The notes under the pieces: generated by a model
Databases searched by the model: none
Seen by the model: only the letters and a program-made list of their open reading frames with translations
What the model was told of the DNA's origin: nothing
Shown here: one piece after another, positions 1 through 7,890 of the stretch
Position numbering within the stretch: the stretch's first letter is position 1
Layout of the letters: each line of letters starts with the position of its first letter
Origin: DASXRU01 sp039933315
GTDB taxonomy: Bacteria; Acidobacteriota; Blastocatellia; Pyrinomonadales; Pyrinomonadaceae
Length of the DNA: 29,691 bases
Assembly (NCBI GenBank): GCA_039933315.1
Contig: JBDTOI010000035.1
Span: 1 to 29,691, forward strand
Direction of reading: 5' to 3'
Program-made: the position numbers and the translations under genes

Positions 1-2
1 CA

Positions 3-1004
3 CAACCTGACCTGGCCCCGGCGTCGGACGATAGGCTGGTTCTCCACCGCCTGCCTCGCGAAGACGAACACGCCAGCTTTGCCGCCGACGTGGCCCGCGG
101 CCTGTCCTCAAATCCCAAGCAATTATTTCCCAAGTACCTTTATGACGAACTGGGATCGCACCTCTTCGAAGCCATTTGCCAGCTGCCCGAGTACTACCTG
201 ACCCGCGCCGAGACGGAGATTCTGACGCGCTACGCCGACGAGATCGCCGCCTCAATCAAAGGCGACAAGACATTGATCGAGATGGGGAGCGGCAGTGCCT
301 CCAAGTCGCGCTTGATTATTGAGGCCCTGCTGAAAAAGCAGCGGGAGCTCGTCTTTATTCCCGTCGATATTTCCGCCTCAGCCCTGGAGACCAGCGCTCG
401 ATCTCTACTGCAAACGTATCCGGCCCTCCGAGTCGCTGCCTACGCCGGCGATTACTACGATGGCATCGCGGCGTTGGGTTCTCTGCATAGCGAGCGCGCA
501 CTGGCGCTCTTCCTGGGATCAAATATCGGAAACTTTGATAGCGCAGAGGCCTCGAAGTTTCTTCGCGCTATGCGCGGCGTGTTGCAACCGGGTGATGCCT
601 TGCTGCTGGGCGCCGATCTGAAGAAAGATCCGCACATTCTCGAGGCTGCATATAACGATGCGCTGGGTGTGACCAGTGCCTTCGTGCGCAACCAGTTGAC
701 GCGCATTAACAGCGAGCTGGACGCGGACTTTGACGTGCGGCGCTTCAACCTCGTGTCCGCTTACAACGGCGGCGAAGGGCGCATGGAAGTTTATCTGGAA
801 AGTCCTTCCCGGCAGACCGCTCTCATCGGCAAGCTCAAAATGCAGATTGCGCTTGAGGCAGGCGAGCGCATTCACATGGAGCACTCTTATAAATACGATC
901 TGGCGCAACTTTCCCGTATGGCTGCCGAGACAGGTTTCGAACGCAGTCGCACCTGGATGGATAGCCGCGAATACTTCAGCAGTAATCTGTTTCTGGTGGT
1001 GTAG
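3..1004 (+). CDS. egtD: L-histidine N-alpha-methyltransferase EgtD (5' end outside window)
   Basis: SAM-dependent methyltransferase that trimethylates histidine to hercynine, the first step of ergothioneine synthesis in the cytoplasm. The frame is open from base 3, and the residues encoded before the GTG at 90 (DDRLVLHRLPRED, then FAADVARGLSS) match the usual EgtD N-terminus. The gene therefore starts left of the window and GTG 90 is not the real start. Visible family motifs are PKYLYDELGSHLFE, PEYYLTRAE, the SAM site IEMGSGSASKSRL, FLGSNIGNF, LLLGADLKKD and the C-terminal HMEHSYKY. The stop is TAG at 1002-1004. The partner egtB lies about 18 kb away on the other strand, while the next genes downstream encode an EgtUV-like importer. 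The family call is firm; only the 5' end is missing. Confidence 0.95.
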   Translation, partial: QPDLAPASDDRLVLHRLPREDEHASFAADVARGLSSNPKQLFPKYLYDELGSHLFEAICQLPEYYLTRAETEILTRYADEIAASIKGDKTLIEMGSGSASKSRLIIEALLKKQRELVFIPVDISASALETSARSLLQTYPALRVAAYAGDYYDGIAALGSLHSERALALFLGSNIGNFDSAEASKFLRAMRGVLQPGDALLLGADLKKDPHILEAAYNDALGVTSAFVRNQLTRINSELDADFDVRRFNLVSAYNGGEGRMEVYLESPSRQTALIGKLKMQIALEAGERIHMEHSYKYDLAQLSRMAAETGFERSRTWMDSREYFSSNLFLVV

Positions 1005-1011
1005 GACTTCA

Positions 1012-1192
1012 TTAGCCGCGGATTTACGCGGATAAGCGCGGATAAGATAAGGCTTTGTCAGTACCGCCTGCGATAACGGGCAGGTACACGCTATTTTCCC
1101 TTAACTGGTGCGCCAACTACCCGCCCGCTATCGCAGGCGGTACTTGCCCTCGTTTTGCAGATCTGCGTTTATCCGCGCAAATCTGCGGCTAA
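1012..1192. repeat. Nested inverted repeats between egtD and the importer genes
   Basis: Two inverted repeats are nested. The outer arms at 1012-1035 and 1169-1192 both read TTAGCCGC.GATTT.CGCGGATAA when one is reverse-complemented, with about two mismatches. The inner arms at 1061-1085 and 1118-1143 read GTACCGCCTGCGATA.CGGG. The outer family recurs at 25161-25269. No coding frame in this stretch looks real. Confidence 0.8.
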
Positions 1193-1196
1193 GAAA

Positions 1197-1223
1197 GGGG
1201 CGCCCACGGAGTGGCGCCCCTAC
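1197..1223. repeat. Palindromic repeat, GGGGCG/CGCCCC family (solo arm)
   Basis: Hairpin GGGGCGCC...GGCGCCCC with the core CACGGAGTG, ending 4 nt before the ATG at 1228. Paired copies of the same family lie at 7708-7828 and 19064-19149. It occupies the place where a ribosome binding site would be expected. Confidence 0.8.
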
Positions 1224-1227
1224 AACT

Positions 1228-2010
1228 ATGACACCGAACGCCCAACCGCTGGTTGAGTTCCGCGACGTCAGCTACCACGTTGAAGGTATCGCCGCGCCGA
1301 TCATCGATAACCTGAGCGTAACGGTTAACCGCGGCGAGACGCTGGTGCTGCTGGGTGAATCAGGTTGCGGCAAAACCACCACCCTGCGACTCATTAACCG
1401 CCTGCTGACTCCAACCAGCGGCCAGGTTCTCGTAGAAGGCAAACCAACCAGTGCGTGGGATCCAATACGCTTGCGCCGGCGCGCGGGTTACGTGATTCAG
1501 GAAGCAGGATTATTTCCGCACTTCACAGTTGAACGAAACATTGCCCTGGTGCCCACGCTCGAGGGATGGGAGCAAAGTCGCATTCGTGATCGCGTTAAGG
1601 AATTACTGGAGCTGGTGGGACTGGACGCGAATCGATTTGCCCAACGCTATCCCGGCGAGTTGTCGGGTGGCCAGCGACAACGCGTCGGCGTCGCCCGCGC
1701 TCTGGCGGCAGATCCGCCATTGCTGCTTATGGACGAGCCTTTCGGCGCCCTCGATCCTTTAACCCGGGCAGGCCTGCAGCAGGAGTTTGGCGAACTAAAA
1801 CAGCGCCTGGGTAAGACCGTCGTGTTCGTCACTCACGATGTGCGCGAGGCGCTGTTGCTGGGTTCGCGCATCGCCTTGATGGCTGCCGGGGCCATTGAGT
1901 TGATCGAGACCCCGCAGGCGTTCAGAGAATCTGGCAACCAACACGCGCGCGCTTACCTGGATACGTTGCTGCTGGAAAACTCTTTGGCTTCCGCTGAGGG
2001 CGACAAATGA
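1228..2010 (+). CDS. egtV: ABC importer ATPase, OpuBA/EgtV-like
   Basis: Cytoplasmic ATPase of an osmolyte/betaine-type ABC importer, 260 residues. It shows Walker A GESGCGKT (43-50), Q-loop Q91, signature LSGGQ (145-149), Walker B LLLMDEP (165-171) and a switch histidine in VTHD. I chose ATG 1228 because the in-frame extension upstream only translates repeat DNA and MTPNAQPLVEFRDVSY is a normal start for the family. There is no clear Shine-Dalgarno: a palindromic repeat ends 4 nt before the start. The stop overlaps the next start as ATGA (2007-2010), so translation is probably coupled. Family knowledge: EgtV powers the fused EgtU. The substrate assignment is inferred from the fused partner and from egtD directly upstream; choline, betaine or carnitine remain possible. 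Confidence 0.85.
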   Translation: MTPNAQPLVEFRDVSYHVEGIAAPIIDNLSVTVNRGETLVLLGESGCGKTTTLRLINRLLTPTSGQVLVEGKPTSAWDPIRLRRRAGYVIQEAGLFPHFTVERNIALVPTLEGWEQSRIRDRVKELLELVGLDANRFAQRYPGELSGGQRQRVGVARALAADPPLLLMDEPFGALDPLTRAGLQQEFGELKQRLGKTVVFVTHDVREALLLGSRIALMAAGAIELIETPQAFRESGNQHARAYLDTLLLENSLASAEGDK

Positions 2011-3596
2011 GCCTCTGGCAATTCCTGCAGCAGAACTCCCACGAGTTGTTGGTCCTGATCCGGCAGCATCTGGCCCTCGTGTTCTTCTCTACCGTAGTCG
2101 CGATTCTAATCGGCATACCCACAGGAATATTGCTGACGCGAAAGAAAGCATTGCGCGGACCGGTGCTGGGAATCGCGAACGTGATGCAAACCATTCCCAG
2201 CCTGGCCCTGTTCGGATTCCTGATTCCGTTGCCGTTCATTGGGGGGATCGGGGCCCGATCGGCGCTGGTGGCGTTGGTCGTGTATGCCCTGCTGCCGATC
2301 ATTCGCAATACGGTCACCGGGATTCTTGGCGTTGAACCGGCCATGCGCGACGCCGCCGTCGGGATGGGAATGACCGACAAACAGATCCTCTGGCAGGTGG
2401 AATTGCCTTTAGCGACCAGCGTAATTTTGACGGGCGTGCGGGTCGCGACAGTCATTGCGGTTGGCGTAACGACGATAGCCGCTGCCGTGGGCGCAGGAGG
2501 GTTGGGTGTTTACATTTTTCGCGGGCTGCGGCAATACGACAACAATCTTCTCATCGCCGGGGCCGGGTCGGCGGCATTGATAGCTCTGGCGGCCGACTTT
2601 TCCCTGGGCGTTTTCGAACAGCACTTCGCCGCGACTGGCAAGAGACAATCACGAGTATCGGGCGTGCAAAAGATGCTGGTGGCCGCGATCGCGATTATCA
2701 TGCTGGCCGCCGTTTTGTTTTCGTTTAGAGGCCAGCGGACGGAGTCAAATGCTGGTAGCACGGGTGTCCGATTTGTTGTCGGCTCGAAGGACTTCACCGA
2801 ATCGTCCCTGCTAGCCGAAATCGTGGCGCAAATGCTGGAGGCGCAGGGTGCCACGGTGGAGCGCCAGTTTGAACTGGGCGGAAACCTCCCGCACGAGGCG
2901 TTGCTGTCCGGGCGCATCGATGTCTATCCTGAATACACCGGCACTGCGTACACTGCGATCCTTCATCATCAACCAATTTCCGATCCCCGCGCTGTTTACG
3001 ATCAGGTTCAACGCGAGTACGCCGAGAAGTTTAACGTCGTAGTCAGCCCACCCCTCGGGTACGAGAATACGTTTGCCATACTGGTGCGCGGCACTGATGC
3101 GCGCAAACTAAATCTGAGGACCATTTCCGATGTCACAAAGTATGCGCCACAGTGGCGGGCAGGGTTTGGCCAGGACTTTAAGTCGCGCGCGGACGGATAC
3201 CCCGGCATGGCAAAAGCTTACGGGCTCAAGTTCGCGGAAGAACCACGCGAAATGGATCTATCCTTGACCTATATTGCGCTCTCTTCCGGACAAGTGGATC
3301 TGATCGCCGGCAATTCCACCGATGGCCGCATCGCCGCGCTCGATCTGGTGCAACTGGAAGACGACCGTCACTACTTTCCGCCATACGAAGCGGTTCTCTT
3401 GGTTCGCAGAGATGCCTCGATTAAGGTCCCATCCAGCGAGGACTCGGATGCAATGTCGTTCCTGTTAGTAATTATGACGAAGCTCAGCGGCGCAATTTCG
3501 ACTGAAGAGATGCGTCGCCTCAACTACGAGGTTGACGGAAACAAGCGCGATCTGAAAGATGTAGTGCGTCAATGGCTGAAAGCGAAAGGACTCTGA
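2007..3596 (+). CDS. egtU: Fused ABC permease and substrate-binding protein, EgtU-like
   Basis: 529-residue inner-membrane protein. Residues 1-210 are an OpuBB/ProW-type permease with several membrane segments and an EAA-type loop around 107-135 (EPAMRDAAVGMGMTDKQIL). Residues 222-240 form a further membrane anchor. Residues 255-529 are an OpuBC-type binding domain with GSKDFTESSLLAEIV, ELGGNLPHEALLSGRIDVY and PEYTGT. This single-chain order is the architecture described for EgtU, the ergothioneine importer subunit of pneumococcus and Helicobacter, and also occurs in other choline/betaine importers. The egtD neighbour favours ergothioneine or hercynine, but that is inference. It overlaps the ATPase gene by 4 nt. 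Confidence 0.82.
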   Translation: MSLWQFLQQNSHELLVLIRQHLALVFFSTVVAILIGIPTGILLTRKKALRGPVLGIANVMQTIPSLALFGFLIPLPFIGGIGARSALVALVVYALLPIIRNTVTGILGVEPAMRDAAVGMGMTDKQILWQVELPLATSVILTGVRVATVIAVGVTTIAAAVGAGGLGVYIFRGLRQYDNNLLIAGAGSAALIALAADFSLGVFEQHFAATGKRQSRVSGVQKMLVAAIAIIMLAAVLFSFRGQRTESNAGSTGVRFVVGSKDFTESSLLAEIVAQMLEAQGATVERQFELGGNLPHEALLSGRIDVYPEYTGTAYTAILHHQPISDPRAVYDQVQREYAEKFNVVVSPPLGYENTFAILVRGTDARKLNLRTISDVTKYAPQWRAGFGQDFKSRADGYPGMAKAYGLKFAEEPREMDLSLTYIALSSGQVDLIAGNSTDGRIAALDLVQLEDDRHYFPPYEAVLLVRRDASIKVPSSEDSDAMSFLLVIMTKLSGAISTEEMRRLNYEVDGNKRDLKDVVRQWLKAKGL

Positions 3597-3603
3597 ACAC
3601 AAT

Positions 3604-4578
3604 ATGCGCGTCCTGGTGACAGGTGGGGCCGGCTACATCGGCAGTGTAGTGGTCGAGGAGTTGATCAAAGACGGAGCTGACGTCGTCGTTTACGACAATC
3701 TGCAAACGGGCCACCGCGCTGCAGTCCATCCGAAGGCGAAGTTTGTCGAAGGAGATTTGCTGGATGGCGAAACGCTTGGCCGGACGCTGCGGGTTAACGA
3801 GATCGAAGCAGTTATTCACATGGCGGCCTACGCCCAGGTGGGGGAATCTGTCGAACAGCCGGAAAAGTACTACCGCAACAACGTCATGGGGGGAATTACT
3901 TTACTCAGCGTGATGCGCGACAACGGCATGAAGCGCATTGTCTTCTCTTCTTCGGCCGCGGTTTATGGCGAGCCCGACAAACAACCAATCGAAGAGAGCG
4001 ATCAGACAAAACCTAAGAACCCCTACGGTGAAAACAAACTGGCGTTTGAACGAGCGCTGGCGTGGGATGACGAGGTTCATGACTTGCGCTACGCCAGCCT
4101 GCGTTATTTCAACGCCGCCGGTGCCACGCCAACCCATGGCGAAGCGCATGATCCGGAGACCCACCTGATTCCCCTGGTGCTGCAAACGGCTGCGGGCAAG
4201 CGCAGTGAGGTGGAGATCTATGGCGACGACTATCCCACCCGCGACGGCACCTGCGTGCGCGACTATGTTCACGTAGTCGACCTGGCGCGGGCGCACATCC
4301 TGGCTCTCAACGCGTTGCCGCAAGGAAGCCGGGTCTACAACCTGGGTTGTGGCGGCGACGGGTACACGGTGCGGGAAGTGATTGAGACAGCGCGCGCCGT
4401 CACCGGAAAAGAAATCGGCGTGAAGGTGGGACCCCGACGGCAGGGCGATCCGGCGGTACTGATCGCCAGCACAGAACAGATCAAAAGCGAACTCGGCTGG
4501 AAACCCCTGCAACAGGACCTGCGAATGATGATCGAATCAGCCTGGAACTGGATGCAGGCGCAACCCAACGGTTACTGA
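3604..4578 (+). CDS. galE: UDP-glucose 4-epimerase
   Basis: Extended short-chain dehydrogenase that interconverts UDP-glucose and UDP-galactose using bound NAD, in the cytoplasm. 324 residues, slightly short but complete. NAD-binding GGAGYIG is at 7-13, SSSAAVYGEP at 115-123, and the catalytic pair Y141/K145 in NPYGENK. RYFNAAGA and the RDGTCVRDYVHV segment typical of GalE follow. It starts 7 nt after the importer stop, so it is probably cotranscribed with it, although no functional link is obvious. Other UDP-sugar epimerases (for example for UDP-GlcNAc) cannot be excluded from sequence alone. Confidence 0.9.
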   Translation: MRVLVTGGAGYIGSVVVEELIKDGADVVVYDNLQTGHRAAVHPKAKFVEGDLLDGETLGRTLRVNEIEAVIHMAAYAQVGESVEQPEKYYRNNVMGGITLLSVMRDNGMKRIVFSSSAAVYGEPDKQPIEESDQTKPKNPYGENKLAFERALAWDDEVHDLRYASLRYFNAAGATPTHGEAHDPETHLIPLVLQTAAGKRSEVEIYGDDYPTRDGTCVRDYVHVVDLARAHILALNALPQGSRVYNLGCGGDGYTVREVIETARAVTGKEIGVKVGPRRQGDPAVLIASTEQIKSELGWKPLQQDLRMMIESAWNWMQAQPNGY

Positions 4579-4594
4579 TTGTTGTTGTTTTGAG

Positions 4595-4610
4595 CTTGAG
4601 AGCGCTCAAG
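4595..4610. terminator. Possible weak hairpin terminator after galE
   Basis: CTTGAG and CTCAAG can form a 6-bp stem around AGCG, 17 nt after the galE stop. No T-run follows, so this is only a weak candidate. Confidence 0.25.
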
Positions 4611-4617
4611 AGTTGGG

Positions 4618-4720
4618 GTTTCACGCAAAGACGCCAAGAAAAGAAAGACGTAAGGCGCAAAGGGAGCACTCAATTCTTTGCGCCTTCTGCTTTTCCTTTC
4701 TTAGCGCCTTTGCGTGAAAC
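4618..4720. repeat. Long imperfect inverted repeat, GCAAAGACGCCAAG family
   Basis: Two 45-nt arms (4618-4662 and 4676-4720) are reverse complements with a few mismatches, starting GTTTCACGCAAAG and ending GGCGCAAAG, and separated by 13 nt. It fills most of the spacer between the convergent galE and GH144-like genes, where a transcript from either side would fold into a long hairpin. Confidence 0.8.
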
Positions 4721-4794
4721 AACCAAGTCACTCCAGCAGACTCGTAGCCAGCACCTCTCAACCAACCTTTAAAGGATCCAAACTCAACTGCCAG

Positions 4795-6090
4795 TTACAG
4801 CCAGCCACCTCTGAACCCCGCGCGCCTCAATCCATTAACTATATAGGGACAGGTTCGCATCAGGCGCCACAGCCATTCGGTGCGATAGTTCTCTATCATC
4901 AAAACAATTGGTCCCTCGTTGATGCCGTAGTGCCAGGGCGATAGCCACCCGCACTTGCGGCATTGTTCGTCGGGAAACGTGGGGTTGAAAGTCGCCTCCA
5001 GGCCGTATGCCTGTTCTGTGCCGATCTCCATTTGCTCAAAATGCTCGAGCGTGGGCAATACAATCTCGGGCGCAAAAGGCAGTGAAGCCACCACCGCCCA
5101 GGGCGCAACCGTGCCGTCGTCCGGACCGTCAGGAACCCCGCGCGCAATGTAATCGAAGAACACTCGCTCGACCCCATCGATCTGTTTTGTGGCCGGACCC
5201 GGTCCCTCACTGGCAGTCAACCCCCAGCAAACTTCGCTGTACCCGGCAAAGCCCTGGGGATTGCGTCGCGCATACTCCTGCTGCACGTAAGTCGCGCGCC
5301 GGCTGTTTTCGAAGTAATCCAGCCCACGTTCACGCATCAGCGCGTCCTGCAGTCCCCGCAGATCCAGCCAGACCTGTGAAAGCTGATGAACAAAGAGTGG
5401 GCCGGCGGACAGCAACTCGTAGTCGTAAACTTTGCGCCACAAGTCGCCCGAGCTCTGCGCCTGGTAACTTTCAAAAGGCAGCGGAAACGTAGGCGACCCC
5501 ATTGACAGGATGTACATCAGCAGCGATTCGTCATAGCAGTCCCAGCGATAGGGCAGAAAACCAGTCTCCGGTTTCCAATCATGCGTCAGCGTGGCCTTGC
5601 CGTTCGTGGCCCACTGCCAGTCAGCCCGCCGGTAGAGCATGTCGGCCAGTGTGCGTATCTCAGCTTCGTCTTCAGAGTCGCCTTTGAAATAAGCAGCGGC
5701 GGTTAGCATTCCGGCAAAAAGAAAACCCGAGTCCACTGTGGAAACTTCGCACTGCCAGGCACGCCGTCCGGTCTGCATGTCGAGAAAATGATAGTAGAAG
5801 CCCTTATATCCTGTTGCATCGCGCGCTTTACCCTGCGGGCTGTTGGCGAAGAAACGCAGCTTGCGCAAGGTTCGCACAATCGCTTCCTCGCGCGAGATAA
5901 GTCCGCGTTCGACACCGACGGGATAGGCAGCCAGAGCCATGTCCACCGCCGCGATGCTTGAAGGCCAGCCCTCTTTGGTGCTGTCGGCAACGAGGCCGTT
6001 CTCGGTGTTAACTTCGTTGACAAAATACTTAAAGGCGTCCGCCTGTAGATCAACCAGCAGCTGCTGTCTCTTATTTGAAAGCTCTTGCAT
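4795..6090 (-). CDS. Glucoamylase-like (GH144/COG5368-type) protein
   Basis: 431 residues with the (alpha/alpha)6-barrel signature of the putative glucoamylase family: DAFKYFVNEVNTENGLVADS (19-38), GFYYHFLDMQTGRR (97-110), STVDSGFLFAGML (117-129), YDESLLMYILSMGSPT, CWGLTASEGPG, DGTVAPWAVVASLPFAP and the C-terminal GINEGPIVLMIENYRTEWLW. Characterised GH144 members are endo-beta-1,2-glucanases, but related clades differ, so the substrate is not assigned. There is no signal peptide, unlike many relatives, which suggests a cytoplasmic enzyme. The ATG lies 3 nt after a CACAGACT hairpin repeat and has no Shine-Dalgarno. Confidence 0.8.
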   Translation of the reverse strand: MQELSNKRQQLLVDLQADAFKYFVNEVNTENGLVADSTKEGWPSSIAAVDMALAAYPVGVERGLISREEAIVRTLRKLRFFANSPQGKARDATGYKGFYYHFLDMQTGRRAWQCEVSTVDSGFLFAGMLTAAAYFKGDSEDEAEIRTLADMLYRRADWQWATNGKATLTHDWKPETGFLPYRWDCYDESLLMYILSMGSPTFPLPFESYQAQSSGDLWRKVYDYELLSAGPLFVHQLSQVWLDLRGLQDALMRERGLDYFENSRRATYVQQEYARRNPQGFAGYSEVCWGLTASEGPGPATKQIDGVERVFFDYIARGVPDGPDDGTVAPWAVVASLPFAPEIVLPTLEHFEQMEIGTEQAYGLEATFNPTFPDEQCRKCGWLSPWHYGINEGPIVLMIENYRTEWLWRLMRTCPYIVNGLRRAGFRGGWL

Positions 6091-6093
6091 AAA

Positions 6094-6116
6094 GTGGCAC
6101 AGACTTCAGTCTGTGA
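6094..6116. repeat. Hairpin repeat CACAGACTTCAGTCTGTG (solo arm)
   Basis: The core CACAGACT..AGTCTGTG is an 8-bp palindromic stem. It sits 3 nt upstream of the GH144-like start codon, in the same orientation relative to the gene as the copy before the TPR gene at 10650. No second arm was found nearby. Confidence 0.8.
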
Positions 6117-6145
6117 ATCCGCTGGAAACATCCCTGTTCCGGAAC

Positions 6146-6589
6146 TCATCCGAGCGTCAGATCGATCAGCGGCAACCCACACTCTTCATCAATCTTTCTG
6201 ACGATGCTTTCGGACGCGGTCACGAGAACCATTTCCAGCGTGGGCCAAACGTGGCCCTCAAAAAAGTGGCCCCCGTGGGCAGTGCCGTCGCTTTTGCCAA
6301 TCACCACATGAGCATGAAGCTTTGGCTCGCCGGCTTCCGTAGTTGCCAGGTTGCCAACGAACGACATGACTTCAACGCCCTCGGCAATATCAAAGCGCTT
6401 GTACTCTTTGCGTTGAGGGTCGAACCATCCAAACGTCAGATCGCTCAACGCTCCCAGCGCATTGAAATGGGCGGCAGTTATTTTTTCTTTCTGCGCAAAT
6501 CTCAATAGCTCAGCAAATACTTCATCGCCTTTGTCGAACACCAAGGCGTACCTTCTGGCCCCATTGTCGGATATCAGTTTTGATTTCAT
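6146..6589 (-). CDS. PPC/DUF296-domain protein
   Basis: 147-residue single-domain protein of the plants-and-prokaryotes-conserved (PPC, DUF296) family. It shows the core ITAAHFNALGALSDLTFGWF (37-56) and the cluster PKLHAHVVIGKSDGTAHGGH (89-108), where H92, H94 and H108 could bind metal. Bacterial members are small trimers, some suggested to bind DNA, but no AT-hook is present here and the role is unknown. The start has no Shine-Dalgarno, and a repeat element begins 15 nt upstream. The domain call is good; the function is open. Confidence 0.85.
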   Translation of the reverse strand: MKSKLISDNGARRYALVFDKGDEVFAELLRFAQKEKITAAHFNALGALSDLTFGWFDPQRKEYKRFDIAEGVEVMSFVGNLATTEAGEPKLHAHVVIGKSDGTAHGGHFFEGHVWPTLEMVLVTASESIVRKIDEECGLPLIDLTLG

Positions 6590-6604
6590 TGGGCACGCTC
6601 AACT

Positions 6605-6769
6605 ATTTGGAGTGCGCCGGCAAAGCGAAGCGGCGACGGCGCTTTGGTTAGGCTGCCGATCTATCACTTAACCCCGGATTCAAATCGATTATGTGCTACC
6701 ACTCTTAGAGAATGCTTACTAGCCCAATCCAAAGCGGTGTCGCGCTTCGCTTGCCACCGCACTCCAAAT
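6605..6769. repeat. Paired-arm repeat element, GGAGTGCGCCGGC family
   Basis: The left arm (6605-6647) starts ATTTGGAGTGCGCCGGC and ends CGCTTTGG. The right arm (6729-6769) starts CCAAAGCGGTGTCGC and ends GCACTCCAAAT, so the ends are inverted. The 165-bp unit resembles a MITE or REPIN without coding capacity. A second full copy lies at 21874-22037. Confidence 0.8.
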
Positions 6770-6782
6770 AGAACCTGTGGAA

Positions 6783-6817
6783 GGCGCCGGCAGAGCGAAG
6801 CGACGACGGCGCTTTGG
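6783..6817. repeat. Solo arm of the GGAGTGCGCCGGC repeat family
   Basis: GGCGCCGGCAGAGCGAAGCG, followed by the arm end GACGGCGCTTTGG, repeats the left arm of the neighbouring element in the same orientation, with one substitution relative to the full copy at 21874. Confidence 0.7.
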
Positions 6818-6868
6818 TTAGGCTAGACTCGAAATAATCACGCCAAAAGTATCAGCTGCACGCCGTTC

Positions 6869-7546
6869 CTAATACTGATGGGCCACAATGTCGAACGTAA
6901 ACTTCAACTTGTCGCGAACTCGTATGGTCCCATGCACGGCCGACGTAGCCTTCACATTGTAATCACCGCGATTGATGGTGAATTCACCTCGCGCCCGCAG
7001 GTTGTTACCCTCGAGCGTGACGTCAGCAGGAATAATGATGTGGCGGGTCACGCCATGCAAGGTCAAGTCCCCGCCGATCTTCGCTTCGTAGTGCCCGGCG
7101 GTGGTTAGTTTGCCCGTAACGTCAGTACTCTTAAAAACGATCTCGGGATATTTTGCCGTCTCAAGTACGAGCTCCTTGATCTCCTTATTAATAATCTGTT
7201 TCTGTGCTGGAGTGAAAACATCGCGCGTTTCTTCCAGCGAGTCGGCCCGAATCGTCATCCGCAGTGAAGCCGGGCTAACCGCGGTGGGGGTCAACTCCGC
7301 TTCGCCCGCAAAGTCGCCTACCTTAATAAAATGATCATGTCCCTTAAAGAAAAGCAGCCCGCCGGAAAAAGTTCGCACCATGAATTTACTCTGCGATGCA
7401 TCCAGCCGGTAGCGGAGCGTGAACGCAGGGCCAACGGTTCCTCCATTGGTGCGCGCTGCAAGCTCACCGCCAATGATTTGACGGCCCACGACCCCGATAG
7501 CAAGGCCAATTGATAGGGCGATCAGGCATAGCTTCAGAATTCGCAT
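6869..7546 (-). CDS. YceI family protein
   Basis: 225 residues. An N-terminal hydrophobic segment (about residues 4-21) is a signal peptide or anchor, so the protein is exported. The rest is the YceI lipocalin-like barrel: YRLDASQSKFMVRTFSGG, KGHDHFIKVGDFAGEAEL, ELVLETAKYPEIVFKS, GDLTLHGVTRHIIIP and GEFTINRGDYNV. Family members bind long polyisoprenoid or amide lipids in the periplasm; the ligand here is unknown. The start ATG at 7546 has a strong Shine-Dalgarno (GGGGAGG, 5-6 nt away). A possible promoter lies at 7578-7608. Confidence 0.88.
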   Translation of the reverse strand: MRILKLCLIALSIGLAIGVVGRQIIGGELAARTNGGTVGPAFTLRYRLDASQSKFMVRTFSGGLLFFKGHDHFIKVGDFAGEAELTPTAVSPASLRMTIRADSLEETRDVFTPAQKQIINKEIKELVLETAKYPEIVFKSTDVTGKLTTAGHYEAKIGGDLTLHGVTRHIIIPADVTLEGNNLRARGEFTINRGDYNVKATSAVHGTIRVRDKLKFTFDIVAHQY

Positions 7547-7577
7547 ATTTCCTCCCCGGTTTCCCTCACTCTAAAGA

Positions 7578-7608
7578 ATTGTAGCTGTTTCGTGAACTTG
7601 GAATTCAA
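7578..7608 (-). promoter_or_regulatory. Possible sigma70-like promoter of the YceI gene
   Basis: On the minus strand a -35-like TTGAAT (7603-7608) and a -10-like TACAAT (7578-7583) are separated by 19 nt, about 32 nt upstream of the ATG. The spacer is longer than ideal. Confidence 0.35.
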
Positions 7609-7707
7609 GGTGCATGCCAACCGCGTCCTCGTAGTTTGATGCCTTTGTTCTGTATTGATCCACGCAATTCCTCAATTCTTACGTTGCAATTCAAGACAGT
7701 CCAGTTT

Positions 7708-7828
7708 GTAGGGGTGGCACTCCGTGGCCACCCCTCTTCGGCGGGACTGCGTAATGTTTCAGTAGGCCCCCTGCAATTTCGACAACTGGATTTTACAAAA
7801 AGGGGCGGCCACGGAGTGCCGCCCCTAC
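7708..7828. repeat. Paired-arm repeat, GTAGGGGCGGCACTCCGTGG family
   Basis: Arms at 7708-7735 and 7801-7828 are inverted copies with two mismatches, and each arm is itself a hairpin (GGGGCGGC...GCCGCCCC). It fills the middle of the 344-base spacer between the divergent YceI and Rieske-oxidoreductase genes, where I see no real gene. Confidence 0.85.
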
Positions 7829-7890
7829 AGGGTTGGCATACAAGTCGCTTGTCAACTGAGATCAGCTTTCGCCCAGGGAAGGAAAGATAA

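Noticed and set aside
1108..1227. Longer start for the EgtV-like ATPase
   Set aside because: The extension is arginine-rich translation of inverted repeats and does not resemble ABC ATPase N-termini.
3604..4578. GalE as a stand-in for the SenB selenosugar synthase
   Set aside because: It is a clear NAD-dependent epimerase with Y141/K145, is not a glycosyltransferase, and lies 16 kb from selD-egtB.
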